Source: CAZKXX01 sp964556705 (lineage in GTDB: Bacteria > Acidobacteriota > Terriglobia > UBA7540). From it: a stretch of DNA of 64,000 nucleotides. The translations under genes and the position numbers were made by a program. Positions 35,907 to 44,349 of this stretch are shown here, piece after piece; the first letter of the stretch is position 1; the number at the start of each line of letters is the position of its first letter. The stretch spans positions 1 through 64,000 of the forward strand of contig CAZKXX010000004.1 in assembly GCA_964556705.1 (NCBI GenBank). The letters run 5' to 3'. The notes beneath the pieces are model-generated. The model saw only the letters and a list, made by a program, of their open reading frames with translations, searched no databases and was not told the origin of the DNA.

Positions 35907-36245
35907 ATGGGCGACCCTCTTTATCGCGACTACGAGAAACTGGTGGGGATTACCCTCTGCGGGAAGGCCTTCGAGGTCCCGGAGAAGAACACCTGCCTGC
36001 GCGCCTTCCAATACGTCAGCCCGGAGACCATTCCGTACGGCCGTTTCTGCTGGAACCAGGAATGCCAGCTCTGCCGGATTGTCTATCGCATGCGAGGCGA
36101 GCCGGAAGAGACTCGGCGGGCGGTGCTCGCCTGCAAGGTGCTGGTGGCGGAAGGGATGGAGATCGTCGAGGTCTCGGAAGAACTGCGCTGGACGCTGGCG
36201 GAGAAGCTGGGGAAGGCGGACCTGAGACCGGCGTATGAGGATTGA
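35907..36245 (+). CDS. Small [2Fe-2S] ferredoxin-like protein
   Basis: 112 residues from the ATG at 35907; an in-frame ATG at 35817 would add 30 residues overlapping the methylase remnant. The protein begins like a ferredoxin fold ('EKLVGITLCGKAFEVPEKNTCLRAFQYV') and then has cysteines spaced C-x4-C-x2-C (FCWNQECQLC) followed by a fourth Cys 19 residues later (LACKVL), the plant-type/[2Fe-2S] arrangement. It ends 'GMEIVEVSEELRW'. Electron transfer is inferred. The next genes, 620 bp on, encode Fe-S acyl-CoA-dehydratase-type proteins that need low-potential electrons, so a link is possible but unproven. The long gap argues against one operon. Confidence 0.65.
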   Translation: MGDPLYRDYEKLVGITLCGKAFEVPEKNTCLRAFQYVSPETIPYGRFCWNQECQLCRIVYRMRGEPEETRRAVLACKVLVAEGMEIVEVSEELRWTLAEKLGKADLRPAYED

Positions 36246-36259
36246 TTTCTTCTGTGGCT

Positions 36260-36277
36260 TCCCGCTTTCGCGGGAAT
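36260..36277. repeat. REP-like hairpin after the [2Fe-2S] gene
   Basis: TTCCCGC-TTTC-GCGGGAA followed by TGACG is the common dispersed bacterial repeat core. It begins 15 bp after the stop codon and may stabilise or end the transcript. There is no T tract. Confidence 0.6.
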
Positions 36278-36867
36278 GACGGCGCTCAAAAGTCGGCGCT
36301 GCCCTGAGTCCCCGTGCAAGCCCGTGGCACGGCGGGACTGGAATACCCCACCATCTGACAGTCGTCAAACTGTCACAATCACGGTTGGCAGATGATTAGC
36401 CCCTCCTGTAGCCTGCGCCATCTGGCTGGGGTCTTTCGGGTGGAGGGGTGGACTTCCACAGCGATCCGAGCCCCGGAATCTTTGTAAGGGTCGGATTTTA
36501 AGGGAGTTACCAGTCACAGGCTGAAAAAATCCATTAAGGTACACTTTTTGACCGTTCGCTGTATTGGAGTTTACTTGCCGGTCGGAAGCATAGAGGATAG
36601 CCGCGAGTCCGCTTAATGTACTATTTCGTTCCTTTTCAGGGCTTTGATCGAAACGACCAAGCTGCACGCCCGGTCGGCAGTAACCTGCCGAGGCTGGGTT
36701 GGAGTTTGAGCGGCGCCGACTGCCCCGTGGGGACGGGGATCCTCGACGCGGTCGGGGTCGCTAAAGGACGGCGGTCCGCGACGGGGTCGGGGCAGGCGCC
36801 GATCGCCGGTAGAGACCAGAGTTGTTGGGGCGGGGTGCCCCGTGGGAATTTCGAAGCGAGGTGACGC
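36278..36867. other. Long intergenic region with GC-rich hairpins before the HgdB-like gene
   Basis: About 590 bp without a supported gene. The first half is of ordinary composition; a TTGACC at 36548-36553 has only a poor -10 (TACTTG) 18 bp on. The last 150 bp are very G-rich and fold: CCCCGT/ACGGGG at 36723-36738, a bulged stem GTCGC-TAAA-GGAC/GTCC-GCGAC at 36757-36782, and GGGGC/GCCCC at 36827-36841. A GAGGTG ribosome site precedes the ATG at 36868. I do not recognise a known riboswitch. Confidence 0.4.
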
Positions 36868-38649
36868 ATGAGCACTGCACCGTTCAATGGGTTTCCTGAG
36901 GTCCCAGGGGGGCTCGTCCAGATTGCCAGCAAGGAAGAGGTGATCAAGCAACGGCTGGAAGAGGAACGCAGGCGGCTGGAGCGCGAAGCGGGGATTGCGC
37001 AGCGGGTGAAGACCCATTTTCACAAGCCCATTGAGAATCCCTTCACGAAATCGCAGCGCGACAAGACGACGATCCTCTACGGCGGGCTGACCTGGAAGCA
37101 CGAGAAGCTCGTGCACGGCGCGCTGGAAAGCCTGGGTTACAAGTGCGAGTCGGTGCCGGTGCCGAACAAAAAGGCCTTTCAGCTCGGCAAGGAGTACGGC
37201 AACAACGGGCAGTGCAACCCGACTTACTTCACGGTCGGCAACCTGGTGGAGTTTGTCCAGAACCTGGAAGAGAAGGGGCTGACGAAGCAGGAGATTATCG
37301 ACCGCTACGTGTTCTTCACGGCGGGCGCCTGCGGCCCCTGCCGGTTCGGGATGTACGAGGCGGAGTACCGCCTGGCGCTCCGCAACGCGGGGTTCGACGG
37401 CTTCCGCGTGCTGCTGTTCCAGCAGGAAGGCGGGTTGAACCAGGCGGAGATGGAAGCGGGCCTGGAAATGAACCTCGACTTCTTTCTCGCCATCCTGAAC
37501 GGCCTGAACATGGGCGACATCATCAACGACGTGGCGTACCAGATTCGCCCCTACGAAGTGAATCCGGGCGAAACGGACCGCGTGCTCGATGAGTCCATGG
37601 ACCTGCTGCACGAAGTGCTGCGGAAGAAAAAGCCCTGGACGCTGGAAGGCAAGCTCGCAACGCTGGCCGGGAAGGCCGGGATGGGCGCGACGGCCGAGTA
37701 CCTGGGCAAGTTCCTGAACCAGCTTTACGGCTCGGAACTGACCGAGGCGCTCAACGAAGTGCGCGACCGGTTCGAATCGATCGCGGTGGACCGCACGCGC
37801 GTGAAGCCGATGGTGAAAATCACCGGCGAGTTCTGGGCGCAGACCACCGAGGGCGACGGCAACTTCAACATGTTCCGCTTCCTCGAGCGCGAGGGCGCGC
37901 AGGTGATTGTGGAGCCGATCGGCACCTGGATCTGCTACCTGATGCACCAGGCGAAGCAGGAAGCGCGCGACAAGCGGGGGCTGGACCTCATCGCCGAAAA
38001 CGTGCCGAAGTGGAACCTGGCGCGCGTCTTCAAGAGCCACATGAAGACGCAGTCGAAGCTCGCAAAGCTGACGATTGCGGAAAAGATCTTCTCGCGCGAG
38101 TACCACCGGCTGGTCGAGGCGCTGGGCGGACTGGCGCATCACCTCTGCGACCAGTACGAACTCCAGCGGCTCGGGCACCCCTACTACAACACGCGCGCGG
38201 GCGGCGGCGAAGGGCACCTGGAAGTGGCGAAGAATATCTACTACTCGAACAAAGACCTCTGCCACATGGTGCTGAGCCTCAAGCCCTTCGGCTGCATGCC
38301 TTCGACGCAGTCCGACGGGGCGCAATCGGCCGTGGTCTCGCATTACAAGGACATGATCTTCCTGCCGATTGAGACTTCCGGCGAGGGCGACGTGAACGCG
38401 CACAGCCGCGTGCAGATGGCGCTCGGCGAGGCGAAGGTGCGCGCCAAGAACGAAATGAAGGCGGTGCTCGAAGAGACGGGCGTGACGCTCGAAGACGTGC
38501 GGGCGTTTGCCGAAGAGCATCCGGAAATGCAGCGGCCCATGTACAAGTACGGCCACCGCAAGGGCGTGGTGGGCGTGGCCGCGAATTTCGTCCTGCACGC
38601 CGCCGAGCGCATGAAGGCCGAGCGGCGCGCCACCGTGGCGGTGGCGTAG
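36868..38649 (+). CDS. 2-hydroxyglutaryl-CoA dehydratase D-component (HgdB)-like protein
   Basis: 593 residues with a charged coiled N-terminus (about 22-45) followed by a COG3581-type region related to the HgdB/BcrB dehydratase and reductase subunits. Candidate Fe-S ligands are in 'NNGQCNPTYF', 'AGACGPCRFGMYEAEYR', 'DLCHMVLSLKPFGCMPST' and 'HHLCDQYEL'. In true dehydratases these subunits bind a [4Fe-4S] cluster and act on 2-hydroxyacyl-CoA; this long stand-alone version has no companion HgdA-type subunit in the window, so its substrate is unknown. It is the first gene of a two-gene operon with the giant activase (90 bp apart). The start is set by GAGGTG seven bases upstream. Confidence 0.82.
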   Translation: MSTAPFNGFPEVPGGLVQIASKEEVIKQRLEEERRRLEREAGIAQRVKTHFHKPIENPFTKSQRDKTTILYGGLTWKHEKLVHGALESLGYKCESVPVPNKKAFQLGKEYGNNGQCNPTYFTVGNLVEFVQNLEEKGLTKQEIIDRYVFFTAGACGPCRFGMYEAEYRLALRNAGFDGFRVLLFQQEGGLNQAEMEAGLEMNLDFFLAILNGLNMGDIINDVAYQIRPYEVNPGETDRVLDESMDLLHEVLRKKKPWTLEGKLATLAGKAGMGATAEYLGKFLNQLYGSELTEALNEVRDRFESIAVDRTRVKPMVKITGEFWAQTTEGDGNFNMFRFLEREGAQVIVEPIGTWICYLMHQAKQEARDKRGLDLIAENVPKWNLARVFKSHMKTQSKLAKLTIAEKIFSREYHRLVEALGGLAHHLCDQYELQRLGHPYYNTRAGGGEGHLEVAKNIYYSNKDLCHMVLSLKPFGCMPSTQSDGAQSAVVSHYKDMIFLPIETSGEGDVNAHSRVQMALGEAKVRAKNEMKAVLEETGVTLEDVRAFAEEHPEMQRPMYKYGHRKGVVGVAANFVLHAAERMKAERRATVAVA

Positions 38650-38739
38650 GCGCTTCGTCGCGCCGGCCTTTGGCCGGCATTCGCGATGCCGCCGAGACGG
38701 CGGCGCTCATCGAGCGCCGCGACAGCACCGGGAGGTGCG

Positions 38740-41700
38740 ATGAATCTTCCCAGCCCGAAAGATCTGATGGTCGGACTCGACGTGGGCTCGACGACGGTGA
38801 AAGCCGTGGTCGTGGACACGAACACGCAGGAGATCGTCTGGTCGGACTATCAGCGGCATGACACGAAGCAGCCCGAGAAGTGTCTCGAGTTCCTGAAACG
38901 CATCGAGGCGGATACGGGCGTCAAAGCCGGCGAGACCCGAGTCTTCGTCACGGGCAGCGGCGGCGGCGGAATCGCGCCCTATATCGGCGCGAAATTCGTG
39001 CAGGAAGTCAACGCCGTGTCGCTGGCCGTCGAGCACCTCTATCCCGAGTGCGGCTCGGTGGTCGAGCTGGGCGGGCAGGACGCGAAAATCATCATCTTCA
39101 AGGAAGACCCGGAAACCGGCCGCAAGAAGAAACTGCCCTCCATGAACGACAAGTGCGCGGGCGGGACGGGCGCCGTTATTGACAAGATTAATGCCAAGCT
39201 GCGTATTCCGGCCGAAGAGCTCTGCAATATGGGGTATTACGGGCTCAAGCTCCATCCCGTCGCCGGCAAGTGCGGCGTGTTCGCGGAAACGGACATCAAC
39301 GGGCTTCAGAAGAGCGGCGTGCCGCCCCCGGAACTGATGGCGTCGCTATTCGAGGCGATCATTCAGCAGAACCTCGCGGTGCTGACGCGCGGCAATACGC
39401 TCCGTCCGGTGGTGCTGCTGCTCGGCGGGCCGAACACCTACATCCAGGGGATGAAGGACTGCTGGAAGCACAACATCCCGAAAGTCTGGGAGGAGCGCAA
39501 CTTCCCGCTGCCCGAAGGCAAGGACCCCAAAGACCTCATCCAGGTGCCGAAGAACGCGCAGTATTTCGCGGCCATCGGCTGCGTGCGTTACGGGCTGGAC
39601 GAGGACGCGCACCTGGGCGTTTACAAGGGCTGGGAAAAACTCGAGTGGTACATCACCGTCGGGCGCGAAGAAGAGAAGAAGAAGCGCGGGTCGGCAGGCC
39701 TGTGGAAGACGCCGGACGAACTCGCCGGGTTCAAGGAGCGCTACAAGCCGAAGAAATTCACGCCGCGCGAGTTCCGCCCGGGGGAGCACGTGCGCGCCTT
39801 CATGGGGATTGACGGCGGCTCGACCTCCACCAAGGCCGTGCTCGTCAGCGAGCAGGGCGAGGTCATGGTGAAGTGCTACCAGCTCTCCAAGGGCAACCCG
39901 CTCGAAGACACCAAGGAAATGTTCGCGAGCCTCCGCCAGCAGGTGGAAGAGCAGGGGGCGACGCTCGAACTGCTGGGCGTGGGGAGCACCGGCTACGCGA
40001 AAGACATCCTGAAAGACGTGCTCAACGCCGACGTGGCCATCGTCGAGACGGTGGCGCACACGGAGGCGGCGCTGCACTTCTATCCTGATGCCGACGTCAT
40101 CTGCGACGTGGGCGGGCAGGACATCAAGCTCATCATCCTTCAGGACGGGCGCGTCAAGGACTTCAAGCTCAACACGCAGTGCTCGGCGGGGAACGGCTAC
40201 TTCCTCCAGTCCACCTGCGTCGGTTTCGGCTACGACGTCAAGCAGTACGCCGACCTGGCGTTCGCGGCGAAGTCCATGCCCATGTTCGGTTACGGCTGCG
40301 CGGTCTTCATGCAGTCCGACATCGTGGACTTCCAGCGGCAGGGCTGGCAGCCGGAAGAAATCATGGCGGGCCTGGCGAACGTGCTGCCGAAGAACATCTG
40401 GCTCTACGTTTCGCAGATTCCCAACCTCGCCTCGCTCGGCAAGACGTTCGTCCTTCAGGGCGGCACGCAGCACAACCTGGCGGCCGTCAAGGCCCAGGTG
40501 GACTTCATCGAGTCGCGCTTCAAGGACAAGGGCCAGAAACCCAACGTCATCGTGCACGAGCACTGCGGCGAATCCGGGGCGATCGGCGCGGCGCTCGAAA
40601 CGCGCCGGCTCTACCAGCGCGGGCAGCGGACGAAGTTCATCGGCTTCGACGCCGTCGAAAAGATCACCTACGTCACGCACCGCAGCGAGGACACGCGCTG
40701 CTACTTCTGCAAGAACAAATGCATGCGGACGTTCATCGACGTTCAGATCGCCAGCGCCGACGAGAGCTGGAAGAAATCGAAGATTCCCATCGCCCAGGGC
40801 ATCAAGCGGCTCATCGTGGGGAACTCCTGCGAGAAGGGTCTGGTGGAAGACGTCAACGACATGCGCGAGATCAAGAAGGGTCTCGACGCGATGAAGAAAG
40901 ACAATCCCAACATGGTCGAGGTGGGCGCGAAGGCCGTGTTCAAGAGCTACGCGCCTCCCGTGGTCGCGGACGCGCCGCCCCAATACGCTTTCACGGCGAG
41001 CCAGAAACGCCGCGTCGAGCTGATGAAGAAGCGCAAAGAGCTGCGCATCGGCATCCCGCGCATCCTCAACCAGTACTCCGTGAACCCGATTTTCAGCGCC
41101 TACTTTGAAGCGTTGGGGATTCCCGCGGAAAACATCGTTTACTCCGACTATACCAGTGAGCAGCTCTACAAAGAAGGCGCGAAGCGCGGCGCCATCGATC
41201 CCTGCTTCCCCTCCAAGGTCGGGATTCCGCACGTGCACAACCTGCTTTACGTGCACCACAAGAAGAAGCCGCTCGACATCATCTTCTGCCCGATGATTGA
41301 CGATTTGCCGAGCGACCTGAAATTCGCCCAGGCGCATCGCGCCTGCCCGACGGTGACGACGACGCCCGAAGCCGTCAAGGCCGCGTTCATCAAGGAAGGC
41401 GACGCTTTCAAGGAGAACGGCGTCCTGTTTTTCGACACGTTCGTCAACCCCGCGCAGCCGACGGTGCTGAAGAAACAGCTCTACGATGAGTTCAAAGATG
41501 TCTTCGGGCTTTCGTGGGAGGAAAACTCCCGCGCCGTCGAAGAAGGTCTGAAGGCGCAGGAGCAGTTCCAGGACTCCCTGCGCGCCCAGGGACGCGACAT
41601 CCTGAAGCGGCTGGAGGCCGAAGACCGCATCGGCATCGTGGTGCTCGGGCGTCCGTACCACAACGACCCGGGCATCAATCACGAAATCCTGGAAGAGTTC

Positions 41701-42264
41701 CAGAAGATCGGCTACCCGGTGCTGACGCTTCAGTCGCTCCCCGTGGACGAAGACATCGTCGGGCCGCTGTTTGCCGAAGACGTCGAGAGCGGCGCCGTCC
41801 GGCACGCGCTCGATATCTCCGACGCCTGGAAGAACAGCTACAGCGAGAACACGTCGCAGAAAATCTGGGCGGCGAAGTTCACGGCGCGGCACCCGAACCT
41901 CGTGGCGCTGGAGCTCTCCAGCTTCAAGTGCGGTCACGACGCGCCCATTTACACCGTCGTCGAGGAAACGGTCACCAAGAGCGGCACGCCCTACTTCTCG
42001 TTCAAGGATATTGACGAGAACAAGCCGACGGGCTCGATCAAAATCCGCGTCGAGACCATCGGTTACTTCCTCAAGCGCTACCGCGAGGACATGGTCTATC
42101 GCAAGCAGAAGCGGGCGGAGATTGACGCGAAGCTGAAGGAGCTGGAAGCGAAGCTGCGCGCCGAACTCGACGCCGTCCCGCCGGACCTTCCACCGGGCCC
42201 GCCGCCCGCGCCGTACGAAATCGAATCGCCCGTCTCCATCAACGCCATCCGGCGGGAAGATTGA
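38740..42264 (+). CDS. Giant acyl-CoA dehydratase activase: two BadF/HgdC ATPase domains plus DUF2229-like region
   Basis: 1174 residues from the ATG at 38740 (GGGAGGTG ribosome site; the in-frame ATG at 38686 lacks one). Two ASKHA ATPase domains in tandem: domain 1 (about 8-300) with GLDVGSTTVKAVV, 'ELGGQDAKII', CAGGTG and 'KCGVFAETD'; domain 2 (about 350-630) with GIDGGSTSTKAVL, 'DVGGQDIKLI', CSAGNG and 'GCAVFMQSD'. Each retains both cysteines that in HgdC hold the bridging [4Fe-4S] cluster of the homodimer. The C-terminal ~540 residues (COG3580/DUF2229-like) carry more cysteines (CYFCKNKC, 'IDPCFPSK', 'FCPMIDD', 'FKCGHDAP'). ATP-driven injection of low-potential electrons into the HgdB-like partner is inferred; having two activase domains in one chain suggests an intramolecular cluster. 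Confidence 0.88.
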   Translation: MNLPSPKDLMVGLDVGSTTVKAVVVDTNTQEIVWSDYQRHDTKQPEKCLEFLKRIEADTGVKAGETRVFVTGSGGGGIAPYIGAKFVQEVNAVSLAVEHLYPECGSVVELGGQDAKIIIFKEDPETGRKKKLPSMNDKCAGGTGAVIDKINAKLRIPAEELCNMGYYGLKLHPVAGKCGVFAETDINGLQKSGVPPPELMASLFEAIIQQNLAVLTRGNTLRPVVLLLGGPNTYIQGMKDCWKHNIPKVWEERNFPLPEGKDPKDLIQVPKNAQYFAAIGCVRYGLDEDAHLGVYKGWEKLEWYITVGREEEKKKRGSAGLWKTPDELAGFKERYKPKKFTPREFRPGEHVRAFMGIDGGSTSTKAVLVSEQGEVMVKCYQLSKGNPLEDTKEMFASLRQQVEEQGATLELLGVGSTGYAKDILKDVLNADVAIVETVAHTEAALHFYPDADVICDVGGQDIKLIILQDGRVKDFKLNTQCSAGNGYFLQSTCVGFGYDVKQYADLAFAAKSMPMFGYGCAVFMQSDIVDFQRQGWQPEEIMAGLANVLPKNIWLYVSQIPNLASLGKTFVLQGGTQHNLAAVKAQVDFIESRFKDKGQKPNVIVHEHCGESGAIGAALETRRLYQRGQRTKFIGFDAVEKITYVTHRSEDTRCYFCKNKCMRTFIDVQIASADESWKKSKIPIAQGIKRLIVGNSCEKGLVEDVNDMREIKKGLDAMKKDNPNMVEVGAKAVFKSYAPPVVADAPPQYAFTASQKRRVELMKKRKELRIGIPRILNQYSVNPIFSAYFEALGIPAENIVYSDYTSEQLYKEGAKRGAIDPCFPSKVGIPHVHNLLYVHHKKKPLDIIFCPMIDDLPSDLKFAQAHRACPTVTTTPEAVKAAFIKEGDAFKENGVLFFDTFVNPAQPTVLKKQLYDEFKDVFGLSWEENSRAVEEGLKAQEQFQDSLRAQGRDILKRLEAEDRIGIVVLGRPYHNDPGINHEILEEFQKIGYPVLTLQSLPVDEDIVGPLFAEDVESGAVRHALDISDAWKNSYSENTSQKIWAAKFTARHPNLVALELSSFKCGHDAPIYTVVEETVTKSGTPYFSFKDIDENKPTGSIKIRVETIGYFLKRYREDMVYRKQKRAEIDAKLKELEAKLRAELDAVPPDLPPGPPPAPYEIESPVSINAIRRED

Positions 42265-42291
42265 TAGTCCGAGCAGAGCTTCAAAGTCGGG

Positions 42292-42330
42292 GTTCGGGGA
42301 TTGCAGAATCTCCGAACGCTTTTTTCTTTC
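42292..42330 (+). terminator. Rho-independent terminator after the activase operon
   Basis: GTTCGGGGATT (42292-42302) pairs with AATCTCCGAAC (42307-42317) with one G-T wobble and a GCAG loop, followed by GCTTTTTTCTTTC. It starts 27 bp after the activase stop. Confidence 0.88.
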
Positions 42331-42391
42331 CCGCGCGCGGACCCGGGCGCGCAGCGACTTAATACGACCCTGTCACTCACGTGAGATTCAT

Positions 42392-42772
42392 ATGGCAGCC
42401 AATCTGGAAAGCATTTCGCCCGTCCTGCCGGCAAACGACCTGCTCGAAACAGTCCGGTGGTACGAGCAGCAATTGGGTTTCCGCTGCCTCTTTGTTTACC
42501 CGAAAGAAGCGCCCGATTACGGAGCCGTGAGTCGCGACGCGGCGGAAATTCACTTCTTCCCGGCGAGCGTGGACCCGAAGAAGAACGACTGGATGTGTTA
42601 CCTGCGGGTCCGCGGAATCGAAACGCTTTACGACGAGTATCGCGCCAAGGGACTGATCCATCCGAATGCGCCGCTCGAGACGAAGCCCTGGGGCCAGCGG
42701 GAGTTCGCGGTGATCGACCTTAATGGAACGCTTTTGACCTTCGGCCAGCCGGCTTCGGAGAACGCTCCGTAA
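42392..42772 (+). CDS. VOC-superfamily (glyoxalase/bleomycin-resistance-like) protein
   Basis: 126 residues, a single chain with two beta-alpha-beta-beta-beta halves. Signature parts are 'ISPVLPANDLLETVRWYEQQLGF' at the N-terminus, 'AEIHFFPAS' in the middle and 'PWGQREFAVIDLNGTLLTF' at the end, typical of small stand-alone VOC proteins annotated as bleomycin-resistance or glyoxalase-like. Metal ligands are suggested by H and E in these segments, but the substrate cannot be told from sequence. It follows the activase terminator by about 60 bp and is probably a separate unit. Confidence 0.82.
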   Translation: MAANLESISPVLPANDLLETVRWYEQQLGFRCLFVYPKEAPDYGAVSRDAAEIHFFPASVDPKKNDWMCYLRVRGIETLYDEYRAKGLIHPNAPLETKPWGQREFAVIDLNGTLLTFGQPASENAP

Positions 42773-42853
42773 AGGCCGCCCCGTGTGCTGTTGCGGGAGC
42801 AGAGATTACTCCACGTTGCCAAACACCCGTCTCAGTTGATAACATTTTCAGGG

Positions 42854-43111
42854 GTGAACGCCGTGCCTGACTTCAGCCCAATGCCCTACAAGGATTACAG
42901 GTGGATCGTAGCCGACCCCCGCCTGCTGGGGGGCGCGTTGGCCATTCGGGGCACGCGCCTCTCGGTGGCGCTGATCCTGGAATGCCTGGCAAACGGGATG
43001 ACGGTTGCGGACATCAACGAAAGCTTTGAAAATTCTTTTCCCCCCGAAGCGCTCCCGGAAGTCCTGAAGGTGGCATCCGAATTGGCGAGTTCGGTCCATG
43101 TGGCTCCTTGA
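42854..43111 (+). CDS. DUF433-family antitoxin
   Basis: About 85 residues from a GTG at 42854 (a GTG at 42863 and an ATG at 42881 are alternatives). 'IVADPRLLGGALAIRGTRLSVALILECLANGMTVADI' is the diagnostic DUF433 helix-turn-helix-like motif (GxPxIxGTRI). In this family the protein is the antitoxin and likely autoregulator of a paired PIN-like toxin. The toxin gene overlaps its 3' end by 14 bp, as expected for a translationally coupled toxin-antitoxin pair. Confidence 0.8.
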   Translation: MNAVPDFSPMPYKDYRWIVADPRLLGGALAIRGTRLSVALILECLANGMTVADINESFENSFPPEALPEVLKVASELASSVHVAP

Positions 43112-43466
43112 TGCGAATATGGATGTCCACGTGATCGACCTATTCGCTGAGTTTGGAGTTCCTTGCGAAGCGGCGGGACGCCGAGGATGGGAAAGTCTCA
43201 ACAATGGCGAATTGGTTTCCGCTGCCGTGCAAGCAGGCTTCACATGCATTCTGACGCACGACCGCCACTTTGCAGAGTCGGCTGCCGCCTCCCTCCGCGA
43301 AGGGACTCCCGTGGCGGTGGTTATCGTCCGATTGCCGCAAAAGCCGTGGCGTCAGTACGTGCGGGACTTTCGAGAAGCGTGGATGAAGCAACCCATCAAT
43401 CCGCGTCCCGGTTCAGTCGTCGAGTGGCCCGAAAGCGCGCAAGAAGTCCGGACAATCAACGGTTGA
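43098..43466 (+). CDS. DUF5615 PIN-like toxin
   Basis: 122 residues. The N-terminus 'MWLLDANMDVHVIDLF' carries the first acidic residue of the PIN-like active site and 'ILTHDRHFAE' the conserved T-x-D-x-D-F-type motif of DUF5615 (Mut7-C-like) proteins. These are proposed ribonuclease toxins neutralised by DUF433 partners. It overlaps the antitoxin gene by 14 bp. The C-terminal extension ('PINPRPGSVVEWPE...') is longer than in the shortest members. Activity is inferred from the family and the pairing. Confidence 0.8.
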   Translation: MWLLDANMDVHVIDLFAEFGVPCEAAGRRGWESLNNGELVSAAVQAGFTCILTHDRHFAESAAASLREGTPVAVVIVRLPQKPWRQYVRDFREAWMKQPINPRPGSVVEWPESAQEVRTING

Positions 43467-43539
43467 TGGCCCGCGGCGGGAGCAGACAATGACTTCCGTT
43501 CGCGACCTCGCCTGACCGAAATTGGAATCCGAGGAGAAG

Positions 43540-43821
43540 ATGCCTTTCGAGTCCGACAAAATCATGTTCGAGATTTATCGCGAGACGACCTATACGAACA
43601 AATATCGCGTCGTCTATTTCACCGAGCTTCAGGACCACAACAAGGAGCACGAGATCAGCCGCGCCATGGCCGGCGAGCATTTCTATGACGGCTTCATCCG
43701 CGCCTACCGCAAAGACCAGGCCAAGGAGGCCATCAACCGCCTCCTCGAGCGCCTCAACAGCGGCGAAAAGGTAACCCGGGAAGACGTGGAGCGGGAACTG
43801 GAGCCGTTCACCCCGTCGTAA
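43540..43821 (+). CDS. Small conserved-looking protein of unknown function
   Basis: 93 residues from the ATG at 43540, which has a GAGGAG ribosome site five bases upstream; an in-frame TTG at 43522 is less likely. I do not recognise the family. The sequence is hydrophilic and charged: a beta-rich N-half ('IMFEIYRETTYTNKYRVVYFTEL') and a helical C-half ('KDQAKEAINRLLERLNSGEKVTREDVERELE'). No cysteine pairs, signal peptide or membrane segment. It lies between the toxin-antitoxin pair and the inverted-repeat cassette; good ribosome site and codon use support a real gene. Confidence 0.65.
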   Translation: MPFESDKIMFEIYRETTYTNKYRVVYFTELQDHNKEHEISRAMAGEHFYDGFIRAYRKDQAKEAINRLLERLNSGEKVTREDVERELEPFTPS

Positions 43822-43839
43822 GGGGACAGGCTACAGGGG

Positions 43840-43858
43840 ACAGGTTACAGGGGACAGG
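43840..43858. repeat. Left 19-bp inverted repeat of the four-helix-bundle cassette
   Basis: ACAGGTTACAGGGGACAGG; it is part of a run of GGGGACAGG-TACA units (43822-43860). The exact reverse complement lies at 44331-44349 on the other side of the gene. Confidence 0.85.
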
Positions 43859-43877
43859 GAACAGAAACGAGCACAAA

Positions 43878-44288
43878 GTGCCGCGCACGCTGGAGTATGT
43901 CGTGGAGCCGGAACGAGCCAAGATCCGATCTCATCGTGACCTTGTCGTGTGGCAAAAGGCGATGGACCTCGCGGAAATGACTTACGGGATTATCGCGCGC
44001 CTTCCTGCTTCGGAAACCTATCGGCTTTCCGCCCAACTCTCGCGCGCTGTTGCCTCAGTTCCGGCAAATATTGCCGAGGGCCACGCGCGAGGCAGTCGAA
44101 AGGATTTCGCGAATTTCCTTGCAGTCGCCAAGGGATCGCTCATGGAAGTGGAGACGTTTCTGATGCTGTCCATACGCCTCCGGTACCTGACGGACGACCA
44201 GGCAAAGTCCGCTCTATCGCTAATCACCGAAATCAGCAAAATGCTCACAGCTTTGAGGGCGAAACTCGTAGCCGGCGGAGGACGATGA
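43878..44288 (+). CDS. Four-helix-bundle protein (23S rRNA intervening-sequence family)
   Basis: 136 residues with a GTG start. 'HRDLVVWQKAMDLAEMTYGI', 'LSAQLSRAVASVPANIAEGHARGS', 'FLAVAKGSLMEVETFLMLS' and 'ITEISKMLTALRAKL' give the four amphipathic helices and the conserved motifs of the family first seen in rRNA intervening sequences. Its biochemical role is unknown. It is longer at the N-terminus than usual (about 15 extra residues before 'IRSHRDLVVW'). It is enclosed by perfect 19-bp inverted repeats, with the downstream hemerythrin ATG just outside the right repeat, which suggests that it arrived as a cassette. Confidence 0.85.
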   Translation: MPRTLEYVVEPERAKIRSHRDLVVWQKAMDLAEMTYGIIARLPASETYRLSAQLSRAVASVPANIAEGHARGSRKDFANFLAVAKGSLMEVETFLMLSIRLRYLTDDQAKSALSLITEISKMLTALRAKLVAGGGR

Positions 44289-44330
44289 CTCCACGGTTTG
44301 GTGACTTCGCCGTTGAGGTGCCGTCTGTGA

Positions 44331-44349
44331 CCTGTCCCCTGTAACCTGT
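44331..44349. repeat. Right 19-bp inverted repeat of the four-helix-bundle cassette
   Basis: CCTGTCCCCTGTAACCTGT, the exact reverse complement of 43840-43858; a further ACCTGT copy follows directly and runs up to the hemerythrin start codon at 44358. Confidence 0.85.

Noticed and set aside
36365..36667. 100-codon minus-strand open frame in the region before the HgdB-like gene
   Set aside because: No ribosome site, domain or coding character; it overlaps likely regulatory sequence.
39346..41937. 863-codon open frame antisense to the giant activase
   Set aside because: Shadow frame; no domain, no ribosome site, and the sense frame has two complete ATPase domains.
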